Source of the DNA: Catellatospora sichuanensis
GTDB lineage: Bacteria; Actinomycetota; Actinomycetes; Mycobacteriales; Micromonosporaceae
Assembly: GCF_007483665.1 (NCBI RefSeq)
Contig: NZ_VIQO01000050.1
Coordinates: 1 to 64,000 of the forward strand
Reading direction: 5' to 3'
Length of the DNA: 64,000 nt
The notes beneath the pieces are model-generated. The model ran no database searches, was not told where the DNA came from, and was given only the letters and a program-made list of their open reading frames with translations. The stretch's first letter is position 1, and each line of letters opens with the position of its first letter. This document shows, one piece after another, positions 1-10,000 of this stretch. The position numbers were made by a program, and so were the translations under genes.

Positions 1-27
1 CTGAGCCAGGATCAAACTCTCCAAAAA
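1..27 (-). rRNA. rrs: 16S rRNA, 5' tip only
   Basis: The first 20 bases are the exact reverse complement of the universal 16S 5' primer site (AGAGTTTGATCCTGGCTCAG). The gene therefore starts here and reads leftward out of the window. Only about 27 nt of the mature RNA are present, and the exact 5' end is inferred from family alignment knowledge. Confidence 0.95.
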
Positions 28-413
28 GAATTCAAAAACCCGGCAAAAGATCAAACCCCGACAAATAAATGTCCGAATCCGAATCCATCACCAAAGCAAC
101 CACCCCGACCAAAACCGGGATGGCCAATAATTGGCACTTGGCTTAAATAGCACCCTGTTGAGTTCTCAAAGAACAAGCACACACCGCGTCGTCCAGGTCT
201 CCCTGGCCGCCTCCGGGGCAACTCTCTTAGCTTACCCATCCGGCCGTTCCGTGTCAAATCCGAATTTTCGGATCTGTCCGGCTCGTCCGTTTGGACACCC
301 CGAACACGCTGAACCGCTGAGGTCCGTACGAGGTTCGAGGAGAACCAGCGACCCGGCCGACGGCTTCCTCCGAGAAGATTCTCGGCGAGCTCATCCGCCC
401 GGCTCGTCACCGG
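28..413 (-). other. rRNA operon leader
   Basis: This AT-richer stretch separates the 16S gene from its promoters and holds no gene. On the minus strand, positions 154-175 read TGTTCTTTGAGAACTCAACAG, the leader motif that actinobacterial rrn operons carry upstream of 16S for processing and antitermination. A short hairpin (GCCAAT/ATTGGC) lies at about 122-135. The small ORFs that can be read here have no family features. Confidence 0.7.
229..257 (-). promoter_or_regulatory. rrn promoter P2 (proximal)
   Basis: The minus strand shows TTGACA (252-257), a 17-nt spacer and TAAGCT (229-234). This is a near-consensus housekeeping sigma promoter pointing at the 16S gene. A small inverted repeat (ATCCGAA/TTCGGAT) lies just upstream at 258-273. 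Start of transcription expected near 222. Confidence 0.75.
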
Positions 414-420
414 CTCGGTA

Positions 421-449
421 ACCATACCCGGTTGGTTTCGGCCGATCAA
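421..449 (-). promoter_or_regulatory. rrn promoter P1 (distal)
   Basis: The minus strand shows TTGATC (444-449), a 17-nt spacer and TATGGT (421-426). Together with the proximal copy it gives the tandem arrangement usual for rRNA operons. Expected start near 414. Confidence 0.6.
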
Positions 450-538
450 ATCGGCCCCACCCGGTGCGCTCCGGCCTCTTTGCTCCGACCTTCCGGTCTC
501 GGCTGTTTTGTCCGTTCCGCGCTGGCAGAGAGAACATT

Positions 539-585
539 ACGCGGGACGCGCCGCCACCCGCAAATCGGGGGGACGCGTCCCGCGT
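539..585 (-). terminator. terminator hairpin after tyrS
   Basis: Perfect 12-bp inverted repeat ACGCGGGACGCG (539-550) / CGCGTCCCGCGT (574-585) with a 23-nt loop, 19 nt past the tyrS stop. There is no clear U-tract, as is common for actinobacterial terminators. Confidence 0.6.
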
Positions 586-603
586 CACATCATGGGCGCG
601 AGG

Positions 604-1863
604 CTATTTCCGCAGCTCAGCGCCCGCAATGGTCTTCTTGCCCCGGCGCAGCACCAGGTACTTGCCGTGCAACAGGAGGTCGGCCGACACCGGGGTGTCG
701 GCATCGGTCATCCGCTCGTTGTTGATGTACGCGCCGCCCTCGGCGACCGCACGCCGCGCCTCGCCGAGGCTTGCCGCCAGGCCGGACTCCTTGAACAACA
801 CCGCCACGCTCGGCAGCTCGTCGACCTCGACCAGGCCGGCCTCCGACAGAGCCGAGCGCAACGTGCCCGGTGCCAGGTCGGTGAGGGCGCCACGGCCGAA
901 CAGCGCCTGCGAGGCCGTGATGACCTGCTCGCACTCATCCTTGCCATGCAGCAGCGTGGTCAGCTCCTCGGCGAGCGCCCGCTGCGCTGCCCGCGCGAAC
1001 GGCCGCTCCGCGGTCTCCCGCGCCAGCTCCTCGATCTCGGAGTGCGAGCGGAAGCTGAACACCTTCAGGTAGTTCACGATGTCGGCGTCGGCCGCGTTGA
1101 ACCAGAACTGGTAGAAGGCGTACGGGCTGGTCATGGCGGCGTCCATCCAGACCGACATGCCCTCGGCGCTCTTGCCGAACTTGGTGCCGTCGGCGCGCGT
1201 GATCAGCGGGGTGGTGAACGCGTGCACGCCGCGCACCCCCTTGCGCCGGTTGAAGTCGACGCCGGCGATGATGTTGCCCCACTGGTCCGAGCCGCCATGC
1301 TGCAGCGTCACGCCGTAGCGCTGGTTGAGCTGGTAGAAGTCATGCGACTGCAGGATCTGGTACGCGAACTCGGTGAAGCTGATGCCGCTCTCCAGCCGCG
1401 CCTTGACCACCTCACGGGCCAGCATCTGGTTCACCGGGAAGTGCTTGCCGACGTCGCGCAGGAACTCGATCGCCGACAGTGGCGACGTCCAGTCCAGGTT
1501 GTTGACCATGCGGGCCGCGTTGGCGCCGTCGAACTCGAAGAACGGCTCGACCTGCCGACGGATCTTGTCCACCCACCCGGCGACGGTCTCCTCCGAGTTG
1601 AGCAGGCGCTCGCCCTCGGCCTTGGGGTCGCCGATCAATCCGGTCGCGCCGCCCACCAGCAGGACCGGAGTGTTCCCCGCCTGCTGGAGCCGGCGCGCGG
1701 TCAGCACCTGCACCAGGTTGCCGACCTGAAGGCTGGGCGCGGTCGGGTCGAACCCGACATAGAACGTCACCGGCCCTTCAGCCAGGTGCTTGCGCAGCTC
1801 GTCCAGGTCGGTGGAGTCCTGCAGCAGGCCACGCCACTGCAGATCTTCGAGGATGTCCGTCAC
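604..1863 (-). CDS. tyrS: tyrosine--tRNA ligase
   Basis: Charges tRNA-Tyr with tyrosine in the cytosol. The product has 419 residues, the usual length for bacterial TyrS, and runs from the Rossmann catalytic domain to a C-terminal S4-type RNA-binding domain (LLHGKYLVLRRGKK end). The KMSKS loop is DGTKFGKS and the tyrosine-pocket segments GGSDQWGN and LLVGGATGLIGDP are intact. Start chosen at GTG (VTDILEDLQWRG), which matches the actinobacterial N-terminus; an open frame continues upstream without family similarity. Odd: the HIGH signature reads QVGN at residues 46-49, so both histidines are replaced. It stands alone between the rRNA operon and a divergent gene. Confidence 0.95.
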   Translation of the reverse strand: MTDILEDLQWRGLLQDSTDLDELRKHLAEGPVTFYVGFDPTAPSLQVGNLVQVLTARRLQQAGNTPVLLVGGATGLIGDPKAEGERLLNSEETVAGWVDKIRRQVEPFFEFDGANAARMVNNLDWTSPLSAIEFLRDVGKHFPVNQMLAREVVKARLESGISFTEFAYQILQSHDFYQLNQRYGVTLQHGGSDQWGNIIAGVDFNRRKGVRGVHAFTTPLITRADGTKFGKSAEGMSVWMDAAMTSPYAFYQFWFNAADADIVNYLKVFSFRSHSEIEELARETAERPFARAAQRALAEELTTLLHGKDECEQVITASQALFGRGALTDLAPGTLRSALSEAGLVEVDELPSVAVLFKESGLAASLGEARRAVAEGGAYINNERMTDADTPVSADLLLHGKYLVLRRGKKTIAGAELRK

Positions 1864-2053
1864 GCCGTCGATTGTCGCGCATCGTGCTGACCGGCCGACA
1901 GCCGGTTTCCCCTGCCGCCCGAGCCGGCGCGCCCGGCCTCGCCGCAGCCGTCGCCACAGCTCAGCGCCGGGAGCGCACAGACCGCGTGCGCGGGACGCCG
2001 AACCTGGCACGATCGCGAGGTTGCGGCGGTCGGGGCGCGGGCATAGCGCCGTC

Positions 2054-2728
2054 ATGGAACTGTCGTTTCTTCGCGCCATGTATGAAATCCCAGGTCCGTG
2101 GGCGTCGCTGTACATCGACGGGACCGATCACACCGAAGCGACCGCCGCGGCGCTGAAGCTGCGCTGGCGGGCCGCCCGCGAGACGCTGCTCGACGAGGGC
2201 ATCGACGAACCCACACTGCTGGCGCTGGAGGGGGCGCTCGCGCAGTACCGCCGCCCGCGCGAGCGGCACGGCCTGGCCGTCTTCGCCGCGCAGGGCCGGG
2301 TGCACTACGCGGAGGCGATGCCGGAGCCGCTGTGCACCGACAGCGCCGAGATGGCCCCGCTGCCGCATGTGACGCCGCTGCTGGCACAGCGCGACGGCGG
2401 GCCGCGGCCCGACGGTGCCGCCGAGCCGGCCGCGTGCGGAGTTGCCGACACCCTGGCCGCGTTCGAGAACCAGCAGGTCGAGGCGCTGCTGCTGGACCCG
2501 GCCGTGCTGGCGAGGGCCCGGGTGTGGATCGGCGACTCGCCCGCGGACCTGTCCGCGAGCGAGGAGCGGCTGCGGCAGCTGGGGGCGTCCCGAGCCCATC
2601 CGGTACGCGCCGAGGACGCGCTGGTCCGCGCCGCAGTGCTCAACGACGCCGAACTGATCATCGTCAGCGCGAGCGAGGTCCAGCTCGACGAAGGCGTCGG
2701 CGCGGTCCTCCGCCCCGACGCGGCCTAG
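2054..2728 (+). CDS. compact baeRF/Rv2629-like protein
   Basis: 224 residues resembling the bacterial eRF1-like family that includes Rv2629 of Mycobacterium. The first ~130 residues match its N-terminal domain (GPWASLYIDG start, then a helical region ending HVTPLL). Residues ~150-224 match its last domain (VEALLLDPAVLARARVWIGD ... AVLNDAELIIVS ... GVGAVLR). Family members are about 350-380 residues with a central domain; here that middle part is absent and the two ends are joined by an Ala/Pro linker. Start is the ATG preceding ELSFLRAMYEIPG. Divergent from tyrS. A role in ribosome rescue is only inferred from the family. Confidence 0.6.
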   Translation: MELSFLRAMYEIPGPWASLYIDGTDHTEATAAALKLRWRAARETLLDEGIDEPTLLALEGALAQYRRPRERHGLAVFAAQGRVHYAEAMPEPLCTDSAEMAPLPHVTPLLAQRDGGPRPDGAAEPAACGVADTLAAFENQQVEALLLDPAVLARARVWIGDSPADLSASEERLRQLGASRAHPVRAEDALVRAAVLNDAELIIVSASEVQLDEGVGAVLRPDAA

Positions 2729-2752
2729 CTCTGCCGGGCCGACCCCGATTTT

Positions 2753-2819
2753 CATGGACGCTGGCCTATTACATCGATAAATTCGAGATCGAACTCGATG
2801 TGATAGGCCAGCGTCTATG
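2753..2819. repeat. 67-bp hairpin element, family A copy 1
   Basis: Two 25-nt arms (2753-2777 and 2795-2819) enclose a 17-nt loop. The arms pair throughout except for G.T-type wobbles. Three relatives with identical arm and loop lengths lie at 20808, 23861 and 38174. The right arm includes the last codon and the TAG stop of the glycosylase gene, so the element forms the 3' end of that gene. It lies between two convergent genes and may act as a terminator. Confidence 0.85.
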
Positions 2820-3486
2820 TAGGGCGGGGTGTGCCGGTGCGGCGACGCGGGGTGTGGCGGCGGTAGGGGCTCACGGACGGTTCGCCGTCCAGCCAGAAGC
2901 GCCAGGGCACGTCGTGCGCGGCCGCCACGCCCACCCGCGGGCCGGACCTGATCACGCCCGGCGGAGCGGGCGCCGGGATCAGCCGGGCCGGGCCGGTGCC
3001 GTCGAGCAGTGAGGTGCGGTTGGCGGAGCCGTCGATGCCCAGCGCCACCGACAGCCTGGCCGGTCCCCGGGCCAGCTCGCGGTCGGCGACCGGGCCGCGC
3101 CGCGCCCGGGCCAGCTCCACTCCCCCGATCACCTTGCCGGCGCGCAGCAGCACCGCGGCCGCCTCGCCCTCGTGGCCGGCGGTCACGTTCATGCACCAGT
3201 GCATGCCGAACACGAAGTACACGTAGAGGACGCCGGCCGGGCCGAACATCACCGAGCTGCGCTCGGTGGGGCCGCGGTGGCTGTGTGAGGCGGGATCCTC
3301 GCCGACGCCCGCGTACGCCTCGACCTCGGTGATGCTGACCCGCACCCCATTGGCCTCCAGCTGCCATCCCAGCAGGCCGCGCGCGGTGTCGACGACGTGC
3401 GAGGCGGGGGCGTCGAGCAGCGAGTAGTCCACGGGTTCGGCCACGCCACCAGGGAACCCCGGCTGGTGCCGGAATGCAAAATCCAT
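2815..3486 (-). CDS. mpg: DNA-3-methyladenine glycosylase (AAG/Mpg family)
   Basis: Base-excision repair enzyme removing alkylated purines. Family segments are clear: ITEVEAYAGVGEDPASHS with the catalytic Glu, RSSVMFGPAGVLYVYFVFGMHWCMNV, GKVIGGVELAR, and LARGPARLSVALGI. About 223 residues from ATG 3486; GTG 3444 and ATG 3510 are alternatives, and none has a clear Shine-Dalgarno. The divergent neighbour begins only 30 nt away, which would fit leaderless transcripts. The C-terminal ~25 residues (Arg/Pro/Thr rich) look non-conserved and run into the family A hairpin, which supplies the stop codon. Confidence 0.9.
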   Translation of the reverse strand: MDFAFRHQPGFPGGVAEPVDYSLLDAPASHVVDTARGLLGWQLEANGVRVSITEVEAYAGVGEDPASHSHRGPTERSSVMFGPAGVLYVYFVFGMHWCMNVTAGHEGEAAAVLLRAGKVIGGVELARARRGPVADRELARGPARLSVALGIDGSANRTSLLDGTGPARLIPAPAPPGVIRSGPRVGVAAAHDVPWRFWLDGEPSVSPYRRHTPRRRTGTPRPT

Positions 3487-3516
3487 GCTGTCGTACCCGT
3501 CGGCGAACATCGGCGG

Positions 3517-4452
3517 ATGTCGACTGTCTTCCCGCGGGCCGCTGTCTTCACACGGGCCAGGGAGTTCGTGTTCGAGCAGGGGCGGCCGCTGGACCGGGCT
3601 CGCCTGCTGTTCCATTTCGAGTCCGGTCCGGCGCGGGCGGTGCTCGACGAGCTGGCCGTGTACCAGAACGACGACGGCGGTTTCGGGCACGCACTGGAGC
3701 CTGATCTGCGTACCCCGGTGTCGTCGGCGGTGGCGACGTGGTGCGCCTGCACGGTGCTGCACGAGATCGGGGCGAGCGCCGATGAACCGCTGGTCCGCCG
3801 TGCCGTCGCCTATCTGCTCGACACCTACGACTCCGCCGGGCGGCGCTGGTGGATCGTGCCCCAGGAGAGCGAGGACTCCCCGCGCGCCCCGTGGTGGACC
3901 TACGCCGATATCGGCCGCACCTTCGGTGACTGCGTGCTCAACCCGACGGCGGGCCTGGCCGGGGCGCTGTGGGAGTACCGGGAGCTGGTCCCGCCCGCGC
4001 TGCTGGCCGAGCTGACCGAGACGGTGCTGGCCCGGCTGGAGAGCTGGGCCGACGGTTCGGGCGGGCTGGATCGCGGTGATCTGACCGCGGCGGAGCTGTT
4101 CGCCCAGGCCCGGAATCTGCCCGAGGTGGCGCGGCTGCGGGCGATCGCCGCGATGCGAAGCGCCGCGGCGCGGTTGGTGGAGAACAAGCCGGAGGCGTGG
4201 ACGGAGTATCTGCTGCAGCCGCTGGACGTGGCGCGTACGCCGGACTCTCCGCTGGCCCCGGCGGTGGAACAGGCGTCGATCGCGGCCAATCTGGATTACG
4301 TGTTGGGTAGGCAACTCCCGGACGGGTCGTGGCCGCTCACCTGGAGCTGGGCCGACGTCGACGCGCAGGCGTGGCTGCTGGCCGAGCGGGAGGCGAAGGG
4401 CCTGGTCGCCGTGGAACGCCTGTTGACCCTGCGCGCGTACGGCCGCGTCTGA
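3517..4452 (+). CDS. prenyltransferase/squalene-cyclase-fold protein
   Basis: 311-residue cytosolic protein of unknown substrate. It shows QW-like toroid repeats: YQNDDGGFGHALEPD at residues 49-63 and a second RQLPDGSWPLTWSW near the C-terminus, with helices between. No DxDD or DxDTA catalytic aspartate motif was found, so enzymatic activity is uncertain. ATG 3517 is chosen because homologous-looking sequence begins there; upstream frame is not convincing. Divergent from the glycosylase gene and convergent with argH. Confidence 0.65.
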   Translation: MSTVFPRAAVFTRAREFVFEQGRPLDRARLLFHFESGPARAVLDELAVYQNDDGGFGHALEPDLRTPVSSAVATWCACTVLHEIGASADEPLVRRAVAYLLDTYDSAGRRWWIVPQESEDSPRAPWWTYADIGRTFGDCVLNPTAGLAGALWEYRELVPPALLAELTETVLARLESWADGSGGLDRGDLTAAELFAQARNLPEVARLRAIAAMRSAAARLVENKPEAWTEYLLQPLDVARTPDSPLAPAVEQASIAANLDYVLGRQLPDGSWPLTWSWADVDAQAWLLAEREAKGLVAVERLLTLRAYGRV

Positions 4453-4458
4453 CGCCGC

Positions 4459-4490
4459 GCCACGCCACGGCGGAGGGCCGGTGGCGTGGC
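4459..4490. terminator. bidirectional terminator hairpin
   Basis: Perfect 10-bp inverted repeat GCCACGCCAC / GTGGCGTGGC with a 12-nt loop, filling the 50-bp gap between two convergent stop codons. Confidence 0.65.
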
Positions 4491-4502
4491 TCGGCATCGG
4501 GG

Positions 4503-5915
4503 TCAGTGCGGGACGACGTCCTCGGCGGCCCAGGCGTGCCAGGTCTTGAGCTGCTCGACGACCGAGGCGAGCTGGTCGGCGACCGGGCCGGGGCCGGTCG
4601 AGCCGGGCGTGGTCCGAGCGGCCAGGGCGGACTTCACCGTGAGCACGTCGCGCACCGACGGGTCGAGGTGCTCGCTGACGGTGGCGAGGTCGCTGTCGCT
4701 GACCTCGTGCAGCTCGCATTCGCGCACCGAGCACAGCGCGACCAGTTGCCCGGTGATCTCGTGCGCGTCGCGGAACGGCACGCCCTTGCGGACCAGCCAG
4801 TCCGCCACCTCGGTGGCCAGCGAGAAGCCGACGGGCGCCGACGCGGCGAGGCGGTCCACCCGTACCGTCATGGTGGAGATCATTCCGGCGAGCGCGGGCA
4901 GCACCAGGCTGAGCGTGTCGACGGCGTCGAAGACGGGTTCCTTGTCCTCCTGCATGTCGCGGTCGTACGTCAGCGGCAGGCCCTTGAGCATGGTCAGCAC
5001 GTTGACCAGCCCGCCGATGAGGCGGCCGGCCTTGCCCCGGGCGAGCTCGGCGATGTCGGCGTTCTTCTTCTGCGGCATGATCGACGAGCCGGTGGCGAAG
5101 GCGTCGTCCAGTTCGACCCAGCCGAACTCGTACGAGGTCCACAGCACCACCTCCTCGCCCAGGCGGGACAGGTGCACCCCGAGCAGCGCGGTGATGAACA
5201 GGAACTCGGCGACGAAGTCCCGGTCGCTCACCGCGTCCATGGAGTTCGCGAACGAGGTGCGGAAGCCCAGCTCCTTGGAGACCGCGCCCGGGTCGAGCGG
5301 CAGGCCGGATCCGGCCAGCGCGCCGGCGCCGAGCGGGCTGACCGAGGTGCGCGCGTCCCAGTCGCGCAGCCGGTCCAGGTCGCGCAGCAGCGGCTGCACG
5401 TGGGCCAGCAGCCAGTGCCCGAAGGTGACCGGCTGGGCGTGCTGCACGTGGGTGAGGCCGGGGGCGGGCGTGTCGACGTGGCGGCCGGCCTGCTCGGTGA
5501 GCGCGTCGGCCAGCTCGGTGATGCGGGCGGCCAGGTCGCGGGCGTGGTCGCGCAGGTAGAGCCGCAGGTCGGTGGCGACCTGGTCGTTGCGGGACCGGCC
5601 GGCGCGCAGTTTGCCGCCGAGCGCGCCGAGGCGCTCCAGCAGGCCGCGTTCGAGCGCGGTGTGCACGTCCTCGTCCTCGATGGTGGGCCGGAAGGTGCCG
5701 GTCGCCACCGCGGCGTCGAGGTCGTCGATGGCGGCCAGCATCCTCCCGAGCTCGTCGGGGTCGAGCAGGCCGGCCGCGGCCAGCACGCGGGCGTGGGCGC
5801 GCGAGGCGGCGAGGTCGTACGGCGCGAGCCGCCAGTCGAAGTGCACGCTCACTGACAGCCGTGCCAGCGCCTCGGCGGGTCCGTCCGCGAACCGCCCTCC
5901 CCAGAGCCGGGTCAT
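4503..5915 (-). CDS. argH: argininosuccinate lyase
   Basis: Last step of arginine synthesis: splits argininosuccinate into arginine and fumarate. 470 residues, the family length. N-terminal LWGGRF, central SRNDQVATDLRLYLRD and the fumarase/aspartase signature GSSIMPQKKNAD (flexible loop with the catalytic Ser) are all present. ATG start is followed directly by TRLWGGRF. It lies downstream of argR, separated by a 165-bp gap filled by a dispersed repeat, and no argG is present in this window, so argG must lie elsewhere. Confidence 0.97.
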   Translation of the reverse strand: MTRLWGGRFADGPAEALARLSVSVHFDWRLAPYDLAASRAHARVLAAAGLLDPDELGRMLAAIDDLDAAVATGTFRPTIEDEDVHTALERGLLERLGALGGKLRAGRSRNDQVATDLRLYLRDHARDLAARITELADALTEQAGRHVDTPAPGLTHVQHAQPVTFGHWLLAHVQPLLRDLDRLRDWDARTSVSPLGAGALAGSGLPLDPGAVSKELGFRTSFANSMDAVSDRDFVAEFLFITALLGVHLSRLGEEVVLWTSYEFGWVELDDAFATGSSIMPQKKNADIAELARGKAGRLIGGLVNVLTMLKGLPLTYDRDMQEDKEPVFDAVDTLSLVLPALAGMISTMTVRVDRLAASAPVGFSLATEVADWLVRKGVPFRDAHEITGQLVALCSVRECELHEVSDSDLATVSEHLDPSVRDVLTVKSALAARTTPGSTGPGPVADQLASVVEQLKTWHAWAAEDVVPH

Positions 5916-5937
5916 GTCTGTTCCGTCCTTCTCATTC

Positions 5938-6059
5938 GTTGATCATGAACTTGTGGCGATGACACGCCGTCGAACCCTCGCTGGTGGCTCGTCCTGGCGG
6001 CTCGCCTGAACGGCGATCCACCTGGGACTCCCCACCGCGTCCATAAGTTCATGATCGAC
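5938..6059. repeat. 122-bp dispersed element, family B copy 1
   Basis: Intergenic element with terminal inverted repeats GATCATGAACTTGTGG (5941-5956) and CCATAAGTTCATGATC (6041-6056), one mismatch. The body is clearly similar along its length to the copy at 24884-25007. It fills nearly the whole gap between argH and argR. No ORF of its own; resembles a MITE-like element. Confidence 0.8.
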
Positions 6060-6080
6060 GGGGTCAAGCGCGCGGGTGGG

Positions 6081-6614
6081 TCAGGAGAGGTCGTCTTCGA
6101 TGACGAGGAGGTCGTCGGAGGCGTTGTCGAGGCCGGCCCAGCCGGCGAACTTGGCGGCGAGGGCTTCGCCGCCGGCGGGGTCGCGGGCGACCACGAAGAT
6201 GGTGTCGTCGCCGGCGATGGTGCCGACGAGGTCGGGCAGGCCGCTGCGGTCGATGGCGCTGGCCAGGTAGTGGGCCGCGCCGGGCGGGGTACGCAGGACG
6301 GCGAGGTTGCCGCTGTGGTCGGTGCCGTTGAGGACCTCGCGCAGCAGGCGGATCAGGCGGGCGGGGCCCATGGCGGCTGGGCGCAGCGCCGGGTGGCCGT
6401 CCTCCGGGATGAGGTAGACGGCGGGTGCGCCGTCGCGGCCGCGCACCTTGACGGCGCCCAGCTCCTCCAGGTCACGAGAGAGGGTCGCCTGCGTCACCTG
6501 CACCCCGTCCGCCGCCAGCAACTCGGCGAGCTGGGTCTGCGACGTCACCGCGCCGCTACGGATCAACTCCTCGATCCGGGCGTGGCGGGCGGTGCGGGTC
6601 ATCGGCGCGGTCAT
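6081..6614 (-). CDS. argR: arginine repressor ArgR
   Basis: Arginine-responsive hexameric repressor of arginine genes. 177 residues. N-terminal winged helix ([28 protein letters not shown] then [16 protein letters not shown]) and C-terminal arginine-binding/oligomerisation domain with the [14 protein letters not shown] signature. The ATG overlaps the stop of a 24-codon mini-ORF (ATGA), so its translation is probably coupled to argF. It is the last gene of the argC-to-argR chain, giving feedback on the ARG-box promoter in front of argC. Confidence 0.97.
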   Translation of the reverse strand: MTAPMTRTARHARIEELIRSGAVTSQTQLAELLAADGVQVTQATLSRDLEELGAVKVRGRDGAPAVYLIPEDGHPALRPAAMGPARLIRLLREVLNGTDHSGNLAVLRTPPGAAHYLASAIDRSGLPDLVGTIAGDDTIFVVARDPAGGEALAAKFAGWAGLDNASDDLLVIEDDLS

Positions 6615-6681
6615 GCCGTCACCTCGCTTCGCTCGGCTCCGTCAAGGGAGGCACTTGTCATGATTCGCTCGCGAAGCTCGC

Positions 6682-6685
<4 letters not shown>
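6611..6685 (-). CDS. bridging mini-ORF (24 aa) before argR
   Basis: Starts MSELRERIM and ends GAERSEVTA. Its ATG overlaps the stop of the preceding mini-ORF and its TGA overlaps the argR ATG (both ATGA). The last 25 bases are an exact repeat of the end of the neighbouring mini-ORF (6612-6636 = 6683-6707). It carries a GCGAGG Shine-Dalgarno-like string seven bases before the argR start. Probably works as a translational relay rather than as a functional peptide (inference). Confidence 0.5.
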
Positions 6686-9044
<2,359 letters not shown>

Positions 9045-9048
<4 letters not shown>

Positions 9049-9929
9049 GACGGCGTCCCATCCAGGTCATCGGGGACGACCATGGTGCCGAACCCCTCGT
9101 CGGTGAACATCTCGAGCAGGGTGGAGTGCGGGACGCGGCCGTCGACCACGGCCGCGGCGGGTACCCCGCCGCGCACCGCGCGCAGGCAGGCTTCCATCTT
9201 CGGCACCATGCCTGCGGACAGGCTCGGCAGCAGCACCTCCAGCTCCTTGGCGGTCATCTTGGAGATGAGGCTGCCGGTGTCCGGCCAGTTCGCGTACACG
9301 CCGGGCACGTCGGTGAGCACGATCAGCCTGCGCGCGCCCAGCGCGATCGCGAGCGCGGCGGCGGCGGTGTCGGCGTTGAGGTTGTGCGGCACGCCGTGCA
9401 CGTCCGGGGCGACCGTGGACACCACCGGGATGCGCCCGGCCGCCAGTAGGCCGTCGATCAGCGAGGTGTCGACGTTGAGCACGTCGCCGACCTGGCCGAT
9501 GTCGACCGGCTCGCCGTCGATCACGGCCGGGCGGCGGACCGCGGTGAACAGGCCGGCGTCGTCGCCGGACAGGCCCACCGCGTGCGGGCCGTGGCCGTTG
9601 ATCTCGGTGACCAGGTCTTTGCCGACCGACAGCAGGACCATGCGGACCACGCTCATCGCCTCGGCGGTGGTGACCCGCAGTCCGCCCTTGAACTCCGAGG
9701 CGATGCCCATCCGGTCCAGCATGGCCGAGATCTGCGGGCCGCCGCCGTGCACCACGACCGGGCGCAGCCCGACGGCGCGCAGGTAGGCGATGTCCGCCGC
9801 GAACGACGCGCGCAGCTGCGGCGTGGTCATCGCGTGGCCGCCGTACTTGACCACGATCGTCTCGCCGTGCAGCTTCGTCAGCCAGGGCAGCGTGCCGACC
9901 AGCGCGGCGGCCTTCTCCTCGGGAGTCAT
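9045..9929 (-). CDS. argB: acetylglutamate kinase
   Basis: Phosphorylates N-acetylglutamate, usually the arginine-feedback-inhibited step. 294 residues; amino-acid-kinase fold with [10 protein letters not shown] near the N-terminus, [14 protein letters not shown], and [17 protein letters not shown] for ATP/substrate binding. The start overlaps the stop of a 24-codon mini-ORF that follows argJ. Confidence 0.97.
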
Positions 9930-10000
9930 GCCTTCTCCTCGCCACGCTCGTCGGCGGAATGTTCACCGGGCCGCATGATGAGCGCGCTCCGCTCGCTCAT
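9926..10000 (-). CDS. bridging mini-ORF (24 aa) argJ-argB
   Basis: Begins MSERSALIM and ends [11 protein letters not shown]. The ATG overlaps the argJ stop and the TGA overlaps the argB ATG (ATGA at both ends). Similar in both termini to the argB-argD mini-ORF. Confidence 0.5.
   Translation of the reverse strand: MSERSALIMRPGEHSADERGEEKA

Noticed and set aside
1864-2053. T-box leader before tyrS
   Set aside because: No T-box sequence or specifier stem is visible, and the region is shared with a divergent gene.
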